The notes: generated by a model not told the origin, from the letters alone. DNA of 64,000 nucleotides from Procambarus clarkii (GCF_040958095.1 NC_091181.1:27066783-27130782); one strand, 5' to 3'; positions 1 through 12,045 are shown, counted from the first letter of the stretch. Translations and numbers: made by a program.

Positions 1-1826
1 ATTATAATCCGTGCCAGCTATTAAATTTTACGGGCGACTTTATTTCCTCCCTCAAACTATATAGAAAGTTTTGTGAATATTATACAATACAATTTTAAGC
101 GTTCGTATACTGTATCAATTCCACGCTTGCATTTGTGAACTCTAGTTAACGCGGCTAAAAATAACCTTGATCACGTCATGCATGTTTAAGGTTCCCTGTG
201 GAAACGTGAGAGTGCGTGTATTCAGAGCTTCATCTCTCGAAGTATTATAAATAATTCGCCATTACCCAAATCAATAAATCAACAACAGAAGACTTATTAT
301 ATTGGTATGCGGTGGGTAAAGTGAAATAACCATAAAAGGTTAATGCTAACAAAAGGCAGATGATAGAAAAGCGAGGCGACCTTCATGGGTGCTGAAGTGG
401 CGCCGCTCTGTCACTATGCTGTCATCCTTGTTCCAGGAACCAGGTAACTGGTATAAGGTGGTGGTACACCAGCTGTCCTTTGTCAGCATCCAAACATGAC
501 ACTCATTACTTGGAGGATTACTCATTTTCGGTTACTAAAACTCATTAAACATCTGCGTAGTGAACACACAGCTGTAGCATCCAAACCTGGAAATGACATT
601 AAGTTGGTTCATACGAAACCTTTTTAAATTCCCACAACGATTAGTATACATTAGTACTTACACCCATTGAAAAAGATATGTTTATAATTGAACAAGTGAA
701 CTTCAACGGCTAGTACATCCAGATTTGAATAGCTTCCCAATTAATAGAAATTAAAATACATTACCAATGCTTTACTTTCGCCTATTTGTGCGCCTAGTAA
801 CACAAAGGAGAAATACCGTAACCAGACTGTGTTGGTAAACTTAAGTATGCTGCAGACAAATCCCTCCGACATGACCTCCATAACAAACATTTGTGGAAAA
901 TTCCACCATACCAATAAGGTATGTTATTGCTCATTGGCTATAAGTTATAAGGTATGTTATAAGGCTCATTAACCATACCAATAACAAAAACTATCTCTGA
1001 TGGCACATGCAAAGTCCTTATACTTGTATGACAATTGTTTTAAAAATAGCACAACAAAATCTAACAAAATTTAATCAAAACCGTGTAATCTAAATGGTTC
1101 AGATAAGAGTAAGCCATGGTAGGTCGAGTAGCATCATTTGGTCTGAGATTTAATGGTTATCCCTGAAGGATGCGAACAATTCAGAGCAATCACTGGCCCT
1201 TTTCTGTCAACAAGGTGGAAGCATAGTGCTCCTTACTTCTCAGAAGTTTGTGGTTCAATTCCAACTCAAAAGGCATTACAGTTTATTCATTTTAGTTATA
1301 TTGCATAAAGAGGTTTGTAGGTAAATGGTTACATTAAGCTTAAGTCTGTCTTCTCAAAGCCATAAGATAGAAATAGTAAACTGGTCACTTTGAACACATC
1401 GAATCGTGTCGAATGTTAGAACTTTGTATTTGAAGTTCATGCTCAACAACTATTTTTTAAAGATTGTATAAGAAATTAGTTATGAGTCTATTGACAAAAA
1501 TAATTATTAAAGTAAGTGTCATTTTGTTCTGACTATTCAATTTGCCTTCAGTCAACATACACAAAGTGTGGCAAATATAACTTCAAGTGTTGTGAACTGC
1601 CAAAGGAATTGCTAATTGTTTATGTCAATCACTGTGCACAAGGGGAAAAAATAACTGAAAATAAGGCCAGCACCCACTAGAGCTGCCAATGCATTTTCCT
1701 TAATATTCCATTTCCTAATATTCATCAGAAAATCTGTTCTTGCAGATTATATCCCAAAATAGGTTTACTTATTTATATTATTAATAGATTATAGATTCAA
1801 TATTTACAGTTGTTGATGTTTAAGAT
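1..1826. other. AT-rich stretch without recognisable gene
   Basis: No coding frame longer than about 60 codons, no splice-flanked conserved exon and no repeat that I recognise. A short direct repeat around the word aaggtatgttat occurs near 917-960. I see nothing functional here. Confidence 0.5.
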
Positions 1827-1849
1827 TCAGCTACTGGGAACAAAACGTT

Positions 1850-2062
1850 CCAAGTAACACGGGCTATGGTGAGTCCGTAGTGGACTTACCTGGCACAGGA
1901 GCGGGGCTGTAACTTGATTTACAGTTGTTATAGATTCAGCTACTCGGAACACATTCCAAGTAGCACGGGCTATGGTGAGCCCGTAACTTACCTGGCACAG
2001 GAACGGGGCAAGTAGCACGGGTTATGGTGAACCCGTAGTGGACTTACCTGGCACAGGAGGGT
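1850..2062. repeat. Three tandem copies of a ~52-bp SINE-like unit
   Basis: The unit reads roughly aagtagcacgggctatggtg followed by agcccgtagtggacttacctggcac. Copies start near 1851, 1956 and 2009; the first two are separated by a ttacagttgttatagattcag spacer and the last two abut. Each unit contains a short inverted repeat (acgggctatggtgagcccgt). It looks like the 3' portion of a crustacean short interspersed element, locally multiplied. It directly abuts the Penelope remnant to its right. Confidence 0.55.
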
Positions 2063-2089
2063 GTCGAGTGTGTCGGTGGATGATGATTT

Positions 2090-2557
2090 ACAGTTCAGTG
2101 GGTGTGGATATATAGGCAGGAAAGAGGTGAGGTGAGGTACAATGACCATGTAATGAGATAATGGGATATTATAAGGTATTAGTGAGAAATGTGTATCGAT
2201 GATCCTACTCAACTCGCCCTTTAACTGATCAGTCAAAAATGAATCTAAATTATACAAACCAATGATAATATTAAAATTACATGATTTCGTAATCTGTATT
2301 AAAGCAGATTCAATAATGTTCCTATTGAAAATGATTTTACAATTCGTTATTGAAGAAGACATCTCACAATCAAATTGGTGAGAACTTTCTGACAAATGAA
2401 CAAACAAATCATTAGACAATTGGCCGTGTCTTACAGAATATTTATGTTGCGAATTTCTAAATTTCAAATCTTTGGATGTTTGTTCTACATAGAACCTATT
2501 ACAGTATTTACAAGGTAATTTGTAAATGACAATTATCACTACGAGGACTGTTTCCAA
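2090..2557 (-). pseudogene. Penelope-like element remnant: GIY-YIG endonuclease domain
   Basis: A reading frame on the minus strand opens with a VIYKLPCKYCNRFYVEQT segment, followed by LKFRNSQHKYSVRHGQLSN and later IIESALIQITKS. This is the arrangement of the C-terminal GIY-YIG endonuclease of Penelope-like retroelements: Tyr-x-Ile-Pro-Cys with a following Cys, the second Tyr motif, a basic helix and a glutamate helix. The normal YVG is YVE here, and the conserved Arg after the second motif is followed by Asn-Ser instead of Ile-Ser, so the domain is probably dead. No reverse transcriptase lies upstream (higher coordinates), so this is a truncated 3' end. The frame runs on into the tandem SINE units at 1988-2089. 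Family assignment is from motifs only. Confidence 0.7.
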
Positions 2558-2811
2558 CTAATAGTTTTCAAACAGTATTTTCGTAATTAAACAATACATG
2601 TACAGTCTATCAAAGTGTTTCAAGGCCTTGAAAATATTTTCGAACCCAGAAAATTATGGTAAACAACATTTTTTTTGGCGATTTTTTTCACTGCATAAAT
2701 TATTACAATATGTACTACGCGCTTTGCTACAGCAAACTTCCAAAAAACTTAAGTGGATAACAAAGCTTGAGACCAATAGAATCAATATTCTTAAACTCTT
2801 CGTCCAAGAGG

Positions 2812-3067
2812 GCCAGATTCACGAAAGCACTTACGCAAGTACTTACGAACGTGTACATCTTTTCTCAATCTTTGGCGGCTTTGTTCCCAATTATTAAACA
2901 GTTAATGAGCTCCGAAACCACAGGAGGCTGTTTATAACAATAACAACAGTTGATTGGGAAGTTTTCATGCTTGTAAACTGTTTAATAAATGTAACCAAAG
3001 CCGTCAAAGATTGAGAAAAGATGTACACGTTCGTAAGTGCTTGCGTAAATGCTTTCGTGAATATGGC
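2812..3067. repeat. Foldback (long inverted repeat) element
   Basis: Left arm about 2813-2903 and right arm about 2975-3067 are reverse complements of each other with a few mismatches: tgtacatcttttctcaatct on the left against agattgagaaaagatgtaca on the right. The loop is about 70 bp. No coding capacity. This is the structure of a foldback or MITE-type DNA element; the several overlapping open frames here on both strands are shadows of the inverted arms. Confidence 0.7.
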
Positions 3068-3573
3068 CGCTGGACTAACAACCCGAAGAGCTTTAAGATA
3101 CATGGAGAAAAATATTTTTTCCTCTATGACCACAACACGTTGCCGACAAATTACAAGCTTAAAATGCCCTTGCTGTATAGTGCATCAATCACTCTTAGCC
3201 AATATGAACAAAGGAACATTTTGCGAGGACCAAGCTTTGCAATTGCCAATTATGGCAGATGATCAGAGCACAAAACATTACTAAACAGAATATTAAAATG
3301 TTCATGTGATACGTCAATTCAGCCTATATTCAAACAATTCTTACCTAGGCCTACCAGTCAAAATTACATACTCTTGCAAATGGTGTATTTCATTCTATGT
3401 CATTTTCATATTCGTAAACCGCGTTTCCTATACAAAAGTCAAGGCTTATAAAACGAGGGCTCTATTTTCAGGCCTATCTAGAAACGTAGTACTGTATATT
3501 TATTTCAGCAAAATAGTGTAAAAAGGAAATTTAAGCAATCGTGTGTATATTTTGTTTGTTTTCCCCCCTTGTT

Positions 3574-3680
3574 TTTAAGTTTAGCTCATTTATTATGCAC
3601 CCCATACCCATCTTGTGGGCGGTAGTGGAAAGAGTTACAGAGGCACATAATAGGCTCAGGGACTGAACCTTGTGTTGTGA
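3574..3680 (-). repeat. SINE 3' end (minus orientation)
   Basis: Reads, on the minus strand, ccctgagcctattatgtgcc ... cgcccacaagatgggtatgg ... ataaatgagctaaactt. The same sequence lies on the plus strand at 8565-8660, so this is a dispersed short repeat with an A-rich tail. The tRNA-like head is not preserved in this copy. Confidence 0.6.
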
Positions 3681-5432
3681 CATGTGCCAAATTTGTGTAA
3701 TAAGGCGGAGGGGAGTGAAGCAGGCCTACGTGACCGGTGCTTACCTTGGTGTGACTGCTGCAACAGTGGCTGGGCCGCTTGCCAACCTCTGAGACTGCAA
3801 CAAGGGCTTCAAGGGTCGTTGCTGAGTGAATATCCCTAATATACACCACCCTCTTCCTCCCTCCCTGCGCACGTGGGCACAGACACTCAGAGGACATATA
3901 AATGCTCACACTGTGTATCACCAAGGAAACAACAACGAGGGATAAACGGTGCGGGAGGGAGGGTTGAGGGAATTATTGCACCGTGGAAGGCAAGGAGCTT
4001 TAAGAGCCACACGCCGACAACCTCCTCCGGCCACACTACAACAAAGACTCTGGCTCACCTCAGTCCCCACTCCCTCAGCTGCTGGCACCACTGCTTCGAT
4101 CCCCAGGCCACCACACGCCACACTCGCGGGTCCCACGCACTCACATGCACGCACGCACACACAAACCCATATAAAAACAAACATGCACATAAAAACAGAA
4201 AAGACACACATACACATATATATAATTATATATTATATAATTACCATAGCACCAAAGGCTTAGCTTTGACTCTTTTGGCTTACCAAAGAGCCTAAACTCA
4301 AGCACAACCAGGTGAAAAGACACCTAGGTGTTTACTAGGTAAGTACACCTCTACTTATTTTAAGACCGCAATTAAACACCTATACTATATTTACATAAAT
4401 TCTATGTAGTTTTCATAACACTCTTTCAAAACAATTTTTTTTATTAGGCTGTAATTTGGAGTTTCTTTAGGTTAGCTTGATTTTATTAATCGTGTCGTGA
4501 TGTATATTAAAGAATGAAATCCCATCCCTGGGGAACATGAAACTTGTCATGCTAATAGAGGTTTAATTCATTAGCCCAAAACTCTCCATTTCTTAGGAGT
4601 CCAACCAAGAATAACCGACAAACTAGATACCTAATCACTTCTAGGTGAGCAGAGATATCAGATGTTAGGAAACATGTTCAAGTGTCCCGCTTTGCTCGGG
4701 AACCGAACAAGGGGGCCCAAACAGTTGTGAGCCGATTTCACTATTCACTACGCTATTGATCACCTTTTGACAAACTGCTTATCTCCGGCACTACTCAGTA
4801 CAATCCTGGCGCTGCATAATTCAAACACAATATGACTTGTATTTCTGAACCAGCCATATCAGAAATGCTCAATAACAATTTCGAAAATTACTATTATTAT
4901 TGTTATTGATACAATACGTTAATGCGATTTCTTTATGCAGTATTATTATTATTATTATTATTCCAATTCAATGTAGCCTTGCTTACAACTTGAGGAAATA
5001 AAACAAGATATCGCATTAGAGACCTTTTGGATATGTTCATATAATCTCTTAGTTCCAGGCACGAGCTGGAAGTCAGCTGACCATGGAATTAGCATAAATA
5101 CTTTCCCCTTGTGTTTTTCCTGATCCATCCTCCAAAATATTAGTACACGTAGTGACAGACTCATTAAAGATTGCCTATATGAGGCTACGATACAGCAGGC
5201 TCTGGTTTTCATTTATTATTCTCGTTGCTTTGCTATATGGGAGGCCAATATTGACCACTTTGGCCAGGAGACAGTTTTAGACCAACCCACCGTAAACAGA
5301 TTCATAAATAGTACAATAAGTTGAATATTAACTTATTTGCAGAGGCAAAAGTCTCATTTGTACCAATATGTTAACCTGATTATCTTTCGAAGCACCAACT
5401 CGAAATATGCTTCACTTCTAGCCCTTATATAC
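3681..5432. other. Non-coding stretch with simple repeats
   Basis: Contains an A/C-rich tract about 4130-4235 (alternating ac and ata runs) and an (att)n microsatellite about 4940-4962. Open frames around 3586-4295 are low-complexity (Cys/Val- or His/Thr-rich) and overlap each other on both strands, so I treat them as spurious. No gene recognised. Confidence 0.45.
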
Positions 5433-6197
5433 CAGCCCGTCCTCCAAACAAAGATCCAAAAGTGATTCCATGCACCCGCCAAACCCCCTGTTTATGAATG
5501 AAAAGCGGTTTACACACGACTCACAACTGCTGAAGTTCGAACATATCCGGAACAAGTGCTTCACTGACGAATTTTGTTCGAATCACAACGCTATAAATGC
5601 TTCACCCACGTACTACAAATACAAATAATCGCCAACAGAACCTAAACACCTAACCTAACCTATGCCTATATATGCACAATATGCTAATGTATTATAATAT
5701 TAATTTATACTTGAGAAAATTCCCGTTTTGAATGAACAGCATGTTAAAATTTATGAATGCGTCTGTGGGGTCGACCGCTGGATGTAATGGACTTGAGTCG
5801 AGGACGGGTTGTATATACCAACCCGTCCTCGACTCAAGTCCATTACATCCAGCGGTCGACCCTACAGACGCATTCATAAATTTTAATATGCTGTTCATTC
5901 AAAACGGGAATTTTCTCAAGTATAAATTAATATTATAATATATTAGCATATTGTGCATATATAGGCATAGGTTAGATTAGGTGTTTAGGTTCTGTTGGCG
6001 ATTATTTGTATTTGTAGTACGTGGGTGAAGCATTTATAGCGTTGTGATTCGAACAAAATTCGTCAGTGAAGCACTTGTTCCGGATATGTTCGAACGTCAG
6101 CAGTTGTGAGTCGTGTGTAAACCGCTTTTCATTCATAAACAGGGGGTTTGGCGGGTGCATGGAATCACTTTTGGATCTTTGTTTGGAGGACGGGCTG
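5433..6197. repeat. 765-bp near-perfect palindrome: two MITEs head to head
   Basis: Positions x and 11630-x are complementary across the whole interval. The pairing holds at the centre (ggacgggttg 5802-5811 with caacccgtcc 5819-5828) and at the outer edge (cagcccgt 5433-5440 with acgggctg 6190-6197), so the arms contain no net indel; I noticed only a handful of mismatches. Each 379-bp arm itself starts and ends with inverted cagcccgtcctc / gaggacgggttg and is bounded by TATATA, so each looks like a small non-autonomous DNA transposon. A third, partial unit begins at about 6204 (cagcctgtcctc). No coding capacity; the mirrored frames on the two strands are shadows. Confidence 0.85.
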
Positions 6198-6276
6198 TAT
6201 ATACAGCCTGTCCTCATTAACAAAGGCATAATGCTAGTTAATCCAGCTGCCAACCCCCCTGTTTATGAATGAAAGA

Positions 6277-6311
6277 CTGTCCCCCCGACATTGATTATAT
6301 CGGGGGGACAG
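6277..6311. repeat. 12-bp perfect hairpin with C6/G6 arms
   Basis: ctgtccccccga (6277-6288) pairs with tcggggggacag (6300-6311) around an 11-nt AT-rich loop. It lies just outside the MITE palindrome and could be the terminal structure of another small element. A poly-C run follows at 6357-6370. Confidence 0.6.
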
Positions 6312-6383
6312 AAAGCCATAGTGTATTCATGCACGTTTTTGTTTTTATCGAGGTTCCCCCCCCCCCCCCAAGGCCGAATTACT

Positions 6384-6590
6384 GACCCCGCCCAGGATGC
6401 AACCCCACAACAAGCTTACTAACTCCTGCGTACCTACTTACTGCTAGGTGAACAGACCCATTAGGTGAAAGGAAATGTACCATATATGTCCCGCCTGGGA
6501 TTCGAACCTGGAATTCTCGATTATGCGTCGAAAACGAACCCGACTGTACTACCGGGACGCTAATATGTATGTGTACTAACCACACAAAAC
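6384..6590 (-). repeat. tRNA-derived SINE (minus orientation)
   Basis: On the minus strand the head reads cccggtagtacagtcgggtt followed by ccaggttcgaatcccaggcg. The second carries a canonical RNA polymerase III B box (GGTTCGAATCC). The body (tacctagcagtaagtaggta type, then ggttgcatcctgggcggggt) is shared with 42170-42400, 42490-42705 and 62250-62455. I call it one SINE family; the tRNA of origin is not assignable by eye. Confidence 0.7.
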
Positions 6591-6739
6591 CGAACATCAC
6601 ACATCCACTCATACAAAAACTAACAGATAACACATGAGACACTAACAGATAACTTCGATCCTTTGCGGATAAGTGGTACAAGGAAAAAAAAGGATGAGAT
6701 GTTACGATATGAATTTATAAGTCATCTCATGGCCGGCCT

Positions 6740-7660
6740 CATGGTCACGGTAGCCTCAGCCCTTGTCCACTCCGCCCCACCTATCCTGCCAGCCCCCGCA
6801 CACTCAACACACATACCTTGTCATAACCTCCCCCGCCCCCCCCCCCCCCCTCCCTCGATCACATATTCCGCTCAGCTTACCACCTACATCTTCCACCCAA
6901 CCACTAACCCAGTCCACTATTACCTTCCCCGCCAACTCTACCACTCACCCTAATACACACCCCGCACACCACTATATGGGGAGCACACGAGAAACGGAAC
7001 ACAGATGGAAACTAAGTATCCGATTGCGCTGGAGACATTGGGCATATTTTTGTCCAGTTTCAGAATAATGAATAAATGGAATGAGTTAAGAAGCGGTGTA
7101 GCTCATCCCCCACTACGTACAACTAGGTGAATACAACATACCTCCCCCTTTCCACTAACCTGCAATATCAAACACCCTCTCTACCCCCTTCCCCTCCCAC
7201 TGTACCTCCTACCCTACCTACACAACATTACATCCCACTTCCCCTATCAGCCTCCCCTCCCACACTACATCACAGATCCTGGCCACTCCACACCTCACCC
7301 TGCCCTCCACAAGATCATCTACCTTACCCACATATGCTTCAGCAAACCTAACCTACTTCATTCACTACGCAACTCTGCAATTCCCGCCTACTTCACCAAT
7401 AATCTCCCCACACCCCTCCACAGTCTCACTCATTGACTCAACACCTATCCAGCCAACCCTTGTTCAATTCACCTCCTTCCGCCACTCATCCAGTCCACTA
7501 CTTACTTTCCCTACTCGTCTACTCCACCACCAGAAGAAAATGTATACGCTGGTTAACATTGTATAAATGAATGGCCGCGTCTGTGGTAGAAAATAAACTT
7601 TAAAGAAAAAGAAACACCGTCCAACAACCAACATCATCTGCCAACCTTGGGCCACTGCTT
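6740..7660. other. Strand-asymmetric C-rich, G-poor tract
   Basis: The plus strand is dominated by C, T and A with very few G, including poly-C at about 6835-6851 and repeated ccacccc/ctaccc words. A normal-composition insertion lies at about 6977-7130 (ggaatgagttaagaagcggt), resembling a SINE or CR1 tail. Frames in this tract are Pro/Ser/Thr-rich low complexity and show no domain. I see no gene. Confidence 0.5.
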
Positions 7661-8088
7661 CATCTACCGCTGATTGCAACCCTCGTCCACTCCTTCACCG
7701 GGTTGCAACATACGTGGAGGGTAAAAATAAGTGTTGTAACGACTCAAACCACAATTGAGTATGGCTTGCAAAGTCCCTCTTCTGAGTAAAGAATATGAGA
7801 CAAGGAGTGTTCTAGTAAAATAACTATCTGAGGAAGAGTCCAGCGTTTCTGTTGTGCCACAGTGCTTTGTCCCAGATGACTGTCTGGCCGAAAGAATATG
7901 GGTTTGGGAGGGAAAGTGATGATTCCTGACTGAAATGTTGTCAGGGATATTTGAAGGATCCACATATTAGATATTCTTAGTTATAAAATGTCGAATAACA
8001 AGTCAGTTTAATTATTTTATTGTAATTATAAGGTGCCTATGGTCCTGGCCAATGCTGAGGTCCACCTTTATCCTCCACCATGGCCTTC

Positions 8089-8380
8089 CCTTCCAGCCCG
8101 CTCGTGCGGAGCGTTCCCAACGTCACAAAGCTGCTGTACTAAATTGTCTGAACCTAACCTACCCGAGTACCCACGAACAGAAAACGGGACATTACTTCAA
8201 ATTCGCGAGCCGCTGCCATATTCGGTACATCGGTTTTTTGGCCCTAGGGAAATTATACGTAAAATTGCGATGTACTATTCAGGAGAACGAGTTGACCGTT
8301 TTCCTGAATAGTACCCAGGAGAACCCGGGGTCAGCCCGTTCTCCTGAATAGTACATCGTACATCCTGAATAGTACCGGTT
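8089..8380. repeat. TIR element related to the 5433-6197 MITEs
   Basis: Begins cagcccgctcgtgcgg near 8094 and reaches an end aggagaacgagttg near 8280-8293, matching the terminal motif pair cagcccg.../...ggacgggttg of the palindromic MITEs. The interior (gagcgttcccaacgtca, gtactaaa, acccacgaa.agaaaac) is shared with 10786-11098. A second, inverted end (cagcccgttctcctgaatag) sits at about 8332, so the 8265-8380 part can fold on itself. Confidence 0.55.
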
Positions 8381-8564
8381 CAACCATGGCTGAGTTGAAC
8401 CAGTACCCAGCCATGGCCCCCTCTCATTCACCCAACCATGGCACCTGCTGAGTCAGCCCTTTACCCTTTTAGGATTATAGTTAAAAATTAGCATCTTGCA
8501 GCACCTAAAAAATCGCATTTTCAACTTGCGGTATTACTTGCTTAGCTAAATGAATTGTGGGGTT

Positions 8565-8660
8565 CAGTCCCTGAGCCCATTATGTGCCTCTGTAACCCTT
8601 TCCACTACCGCCCACACGATGGGTATGGGGTGCATAATAAATGAACTAAACTAAAAAAAA
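8565..8660 (+). repeat. SINE 3' end with A tail
   Basis: gttcagtccctgagcccatt ... cgcccacacgatgggtatgg ... ataaatgaactaaacta then A10. It is the plus-strand counterpart of 3574-3680. More diverged fragments of the same tail appear around 9680-9780 and 9810-9885. Confidence 0.65.
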
Positions 8661-8691
8661 AAGGCTATTGTTTTCTTTTATTGGTTATAAT

Positions 8692-8719
8692 TTAATATAT
8701 ATATATATATATATATACA

Positions 8720-8775
<56 letters not shown>
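8692..8775. repeat. (TA)n microsatellite
   Basis: About 80 bp of almost uninterrupted TA dinucleotides, broken once by a cagt unit near 8718. Confidence 0.95.
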
Positions 8776-8778
<3 letters not shown>

Positions 8779-10785
8779 TTTATCGATCATTAAAAAACCT
8801 ATCTTCATGAAATGTTGAAATAAAACTTGTAGACTTTAATTCATACACGTATTATCTAACACTGAAGCCTAGGCTTGGCTCAATTACCAAGTCATGCCGT
8901 CCCGCCGTGGTCAACGGGTGAACTGCACCCCGCCATTCCTACACAGTCTGCCTGCAAGAACCATATACATCTAACACCTTACACAAGACACCACCTAGAC
9001 TCCCAGGGTACGTATCTTTTTCGAACGCAGGACCTCATGATGCAGGCATACCGACATATGTTAAAAGTGGTCTAGTTTGTAAACAAAATTCCCACCCGGA
9101 ATAGCTCGTACGATAAGAAAACTTTTGCAAATATATGTAAAAGATTTTACTATCAGTCACATCCGATAATAAAGGTTTTTAATATTACGGTTTTATTGGA
9201 TTAATGAGTTATACTATTATTAGTTTATAATAACATATACTGTATATGCAAAAATATTAATTAGAGAGTTTACAAGCAGCTGTAACTGATGAGGACTTTT
9301 ATTAAATTGACCAAATTAAGTCGACTGAAAACTCCGTAATTAAAGGGGATCCATGAAATCCTGCAATTAAAAGACAAACAACATTCTGTAATTAAAGAGT
9401 GCCTATAAAATTAGGCACAAAAATAGTGTACTTGGAAACATTAACAAAAAACAGTTTATCTTCGGAGGGAGAGAAGGAAGAGTCCAATCTTGGGTTCTTT
9501 GTCGTGGCTATTGACCCATGTCCACTCTGACGAGTCATTATGCTTCCTTGGCAAGGTGGATATTGCAATGGTTGCACACGTCTGATGCATGTGCGAGTAA
9601 TTTTCCGATAATATAGTCATTCATTCCAAACAAGCCCGTGATGCAAAATTGAGTATCCTCACGTATTGTGTGCACCCCTGAGTCCATTATGGCTGTATAT
9701 CCAGTATATCTGCCATCGCCGCCCCCTCCACCAACCCAGCCTGGATGGGTACGGAGTTTATAATGTAACTTGTTAACATGAAATGTAAAGTGTTTGGTTT
9801 AAAGAACATTGGTGTCCAGTTCCTGAATCCATTATATGTGATTAACCTTTCCGCCCACATGATGTATAAGGCCCATAATATTTAAATTAGCTTCACTACA
9901 TTGGCGATGAATTCGACCAAAATTATTATACAATATTCTTGGTAACTACCGCCACTCCTTCCCTTCCCTTCCCGCCACACATTCATTTAATCAATATATA
10001 GAACGTTGCAACAGCTGTATGCCTATTTCAGGTTATTAATCGAAGAGTGAACGTATAGCAATCATAAAACTCCCTAACGGTTTAATACACCGTGTAGTTT
10101 AATCTTCGTGAGCAGCGAATGTCCAACACATGTTAACATAAGCCATGGACAAAATCTGCCGGTGGCCGGAATCTTCAACAGGCTATAGTCTCTGATATCT
10201 GTATGCCCCTAGCGAGCACTGAAAGCTTCAATGGTGTTAAAGCGAGCATTGAAAACTCCATGTTAAAGGTTTGTTGATAACGTTTCATCCAATAAAACGT
10301 AGGCCATAGCTTAACACCACTAAAGTGTCAGAATCTTAAGACCTACCTAAGAAGTGAGCTCATACATGTTAAAATTTGCACATGACTCTCATGACTATAT
10401 AGGCATATATAGGCCAGTCAAACTTGAATTTGAAATCGCCTGTGTAATTTGCATGTGATAATGTTAGTAATTAATTTAATACGTTGCTAAGGTGACAAGC
10501 TGTATGCAAAATTACTTTTTGAGCATGGAAATGGAATTAAGTTGAATAACTATTGATAGCAAAACATATGCATAATTAATAGCTTATAGGTTATATGCAA
10601 ATATATGAACGTCTAAGCTAATGTAGAAAAATTATGAGTGTAGTGTTTGCATTTTAATCTATAGATGTTGGCCAATTTGTATAGGAACTGTTAAGGAGTT
10701 GAGTTGTGAAGAAGTTACAAGTAAAACAGAGTTTGGAAATGATCAATTGTCTGAGAGTCAGGTCATTCTTGATTCTATCAACCGT
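8776..10785. other. Gene-free stretch
   Basis: Apart from decayed SINE tails at about 9680-9885 I see no conserved exon, long frame or structured repeat. Base composition is AT-rich and unremarkable. Confidence 0.45.
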
Positions 10786-11098
10786 GTCTTTTCAGCCCGT
10801 TCTAGTGAGCGTTCCCAACGTCAAGAAACTATCGTACTAAAGTGCCCTTATCCTAACCTTCCAGAGGACCCACGAAAGAAAACGATACATTATGTCAATC
10901 TCGTGAGCCGCTACCACTTTCTAGTGCGGCAGTTTTCTGCCTTAGGTAAACTTGCCTTCTCGCCATGCCCTGTGGCTGGGGGGATTGGTGCCCTGAAGCT
11001 ACATAAACACCCTATACCCCCCGAAGTGGCAAGGGGAGTTAGGGGACAAAAAAATTACGTCAAAATGCGATGTGCTATTAGGAGGACGGGTTGTCGGC
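10786..11098. repeat. TIR element with cagcccg / ggacgggttg ends
   Basis: Starts cagcccgttctagtgagcgt, ends attaggaggacgggttg, and shares an internal segment with the 8089 element (gagcgttcccaacgtcaa, acccacgaaagaaaac, then the gcgatgt motif near the right end). Compared with the 8089 copy it carries an extra block of roughly 60-70 bp around 10960-11035. Probably a non-autonomous DNA transposon of the same family as the 5433-6197 palindrome. Confidence 0.5.
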
Positions 11099-11804
11099 TA
11101 GCGACAGCTAGAGTAGTCAAAGAAATGATGTCAGGTAACTGTGCCGGTTCTCCCACTTGGAATTTAAACAGTTGCGAGGAAGTATTATATTCAGAAAACT
11201 GTTTAGTATTGCGGGAAGGTTTGCGTTAAAATTATTGTTAACACCTGTAGGTGATTGTCACTATTTGGCGAAGTTATTTAACTTATATGTTAATGAGATA
11301 AGCTAGCCTACTGTAAATGTAAGTTATTTAGATGTAGCAACCATAGAGGTCGTTTGCACAGATGCTGGCCTGCTTGTGTTGAAAGGCCTCAGTGGCAGTG
11401 TGGATGGACAAGACTTAGGCAGAATGTGCAAAGTGTTCAACTGAGTAACTTAAAGTATTTAAGTACCTATGTTCAGTTATTATATTGTGGATGCAGATGT
11501 TTTCCTCTTGATTTGATTTAAAGTGCACATTAGGTGTTAATACTTAGTTAATATATTGAGAAATAAATACCTTTCTGGGGGTTGCCACTTTTTTCATAGA
11601 TTTTTCCAGGCATATTATTTCCTGGTGACCGTTAGTTGCTAGCAAGCTTTTGTCTGTGAGACACACTCATTCCTGCATACCGGACCCGGAGATTTTATTA
11701 ACAACAGTGTACATAATCAGTAAGGCACGATCACCGAATGTCCAGTTATTAGACCTTTCAGACAAGTTGGCATGAGGTACCTGGAGCTTTGCAATTAGTT
11801 TATT

Positions 11805-12045
11805 CACTCTCGTATTCTTGAAGATATCCTCACAGTGTACCCAAAATTTGCCAGTGCAGGCTACTAAACATATAGCCCTGTATGACTAACCATCCTGCGA
11901 GATGGGGACTTTTATTACCACTGCTACCTTATTCAATCTTGTGTTGATATCCTCAAAATGCATCTGGAGTCTGCCAGTGAAGACTGCTTATCACATGCCT
12001 CTGTATGACTAACCATCCTGTGTGATGGGGATCTTTTAGCATCAC
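11805..12045. repeat. Tandem duplication, ~124-bp period
   Basis: Two diverged consecutive units share gatatcctca, gccagtg, and a long word tgtatgactaaccatcctg followed by gatgggga. Unit one spans about 11820-11920 and unit two about 11945-12040. No coding potential. An A9 run follows near 12137. Confidence 0.65.

Noticed and set aside
3586-4323. Several overlapping frames of 60-140 codons on both strands
   Set aside because: Low-complexity His/Thr or Cys/Val-rich translations of a C/A-rich tract; mutually overlapping shadows.
10699-11229. 176-codon plus-strand open frame
   Set aside because: It has no ATG at its start (TTG), most of it coincides with a dispersed TIR element, and no domain or splice structure is visible.
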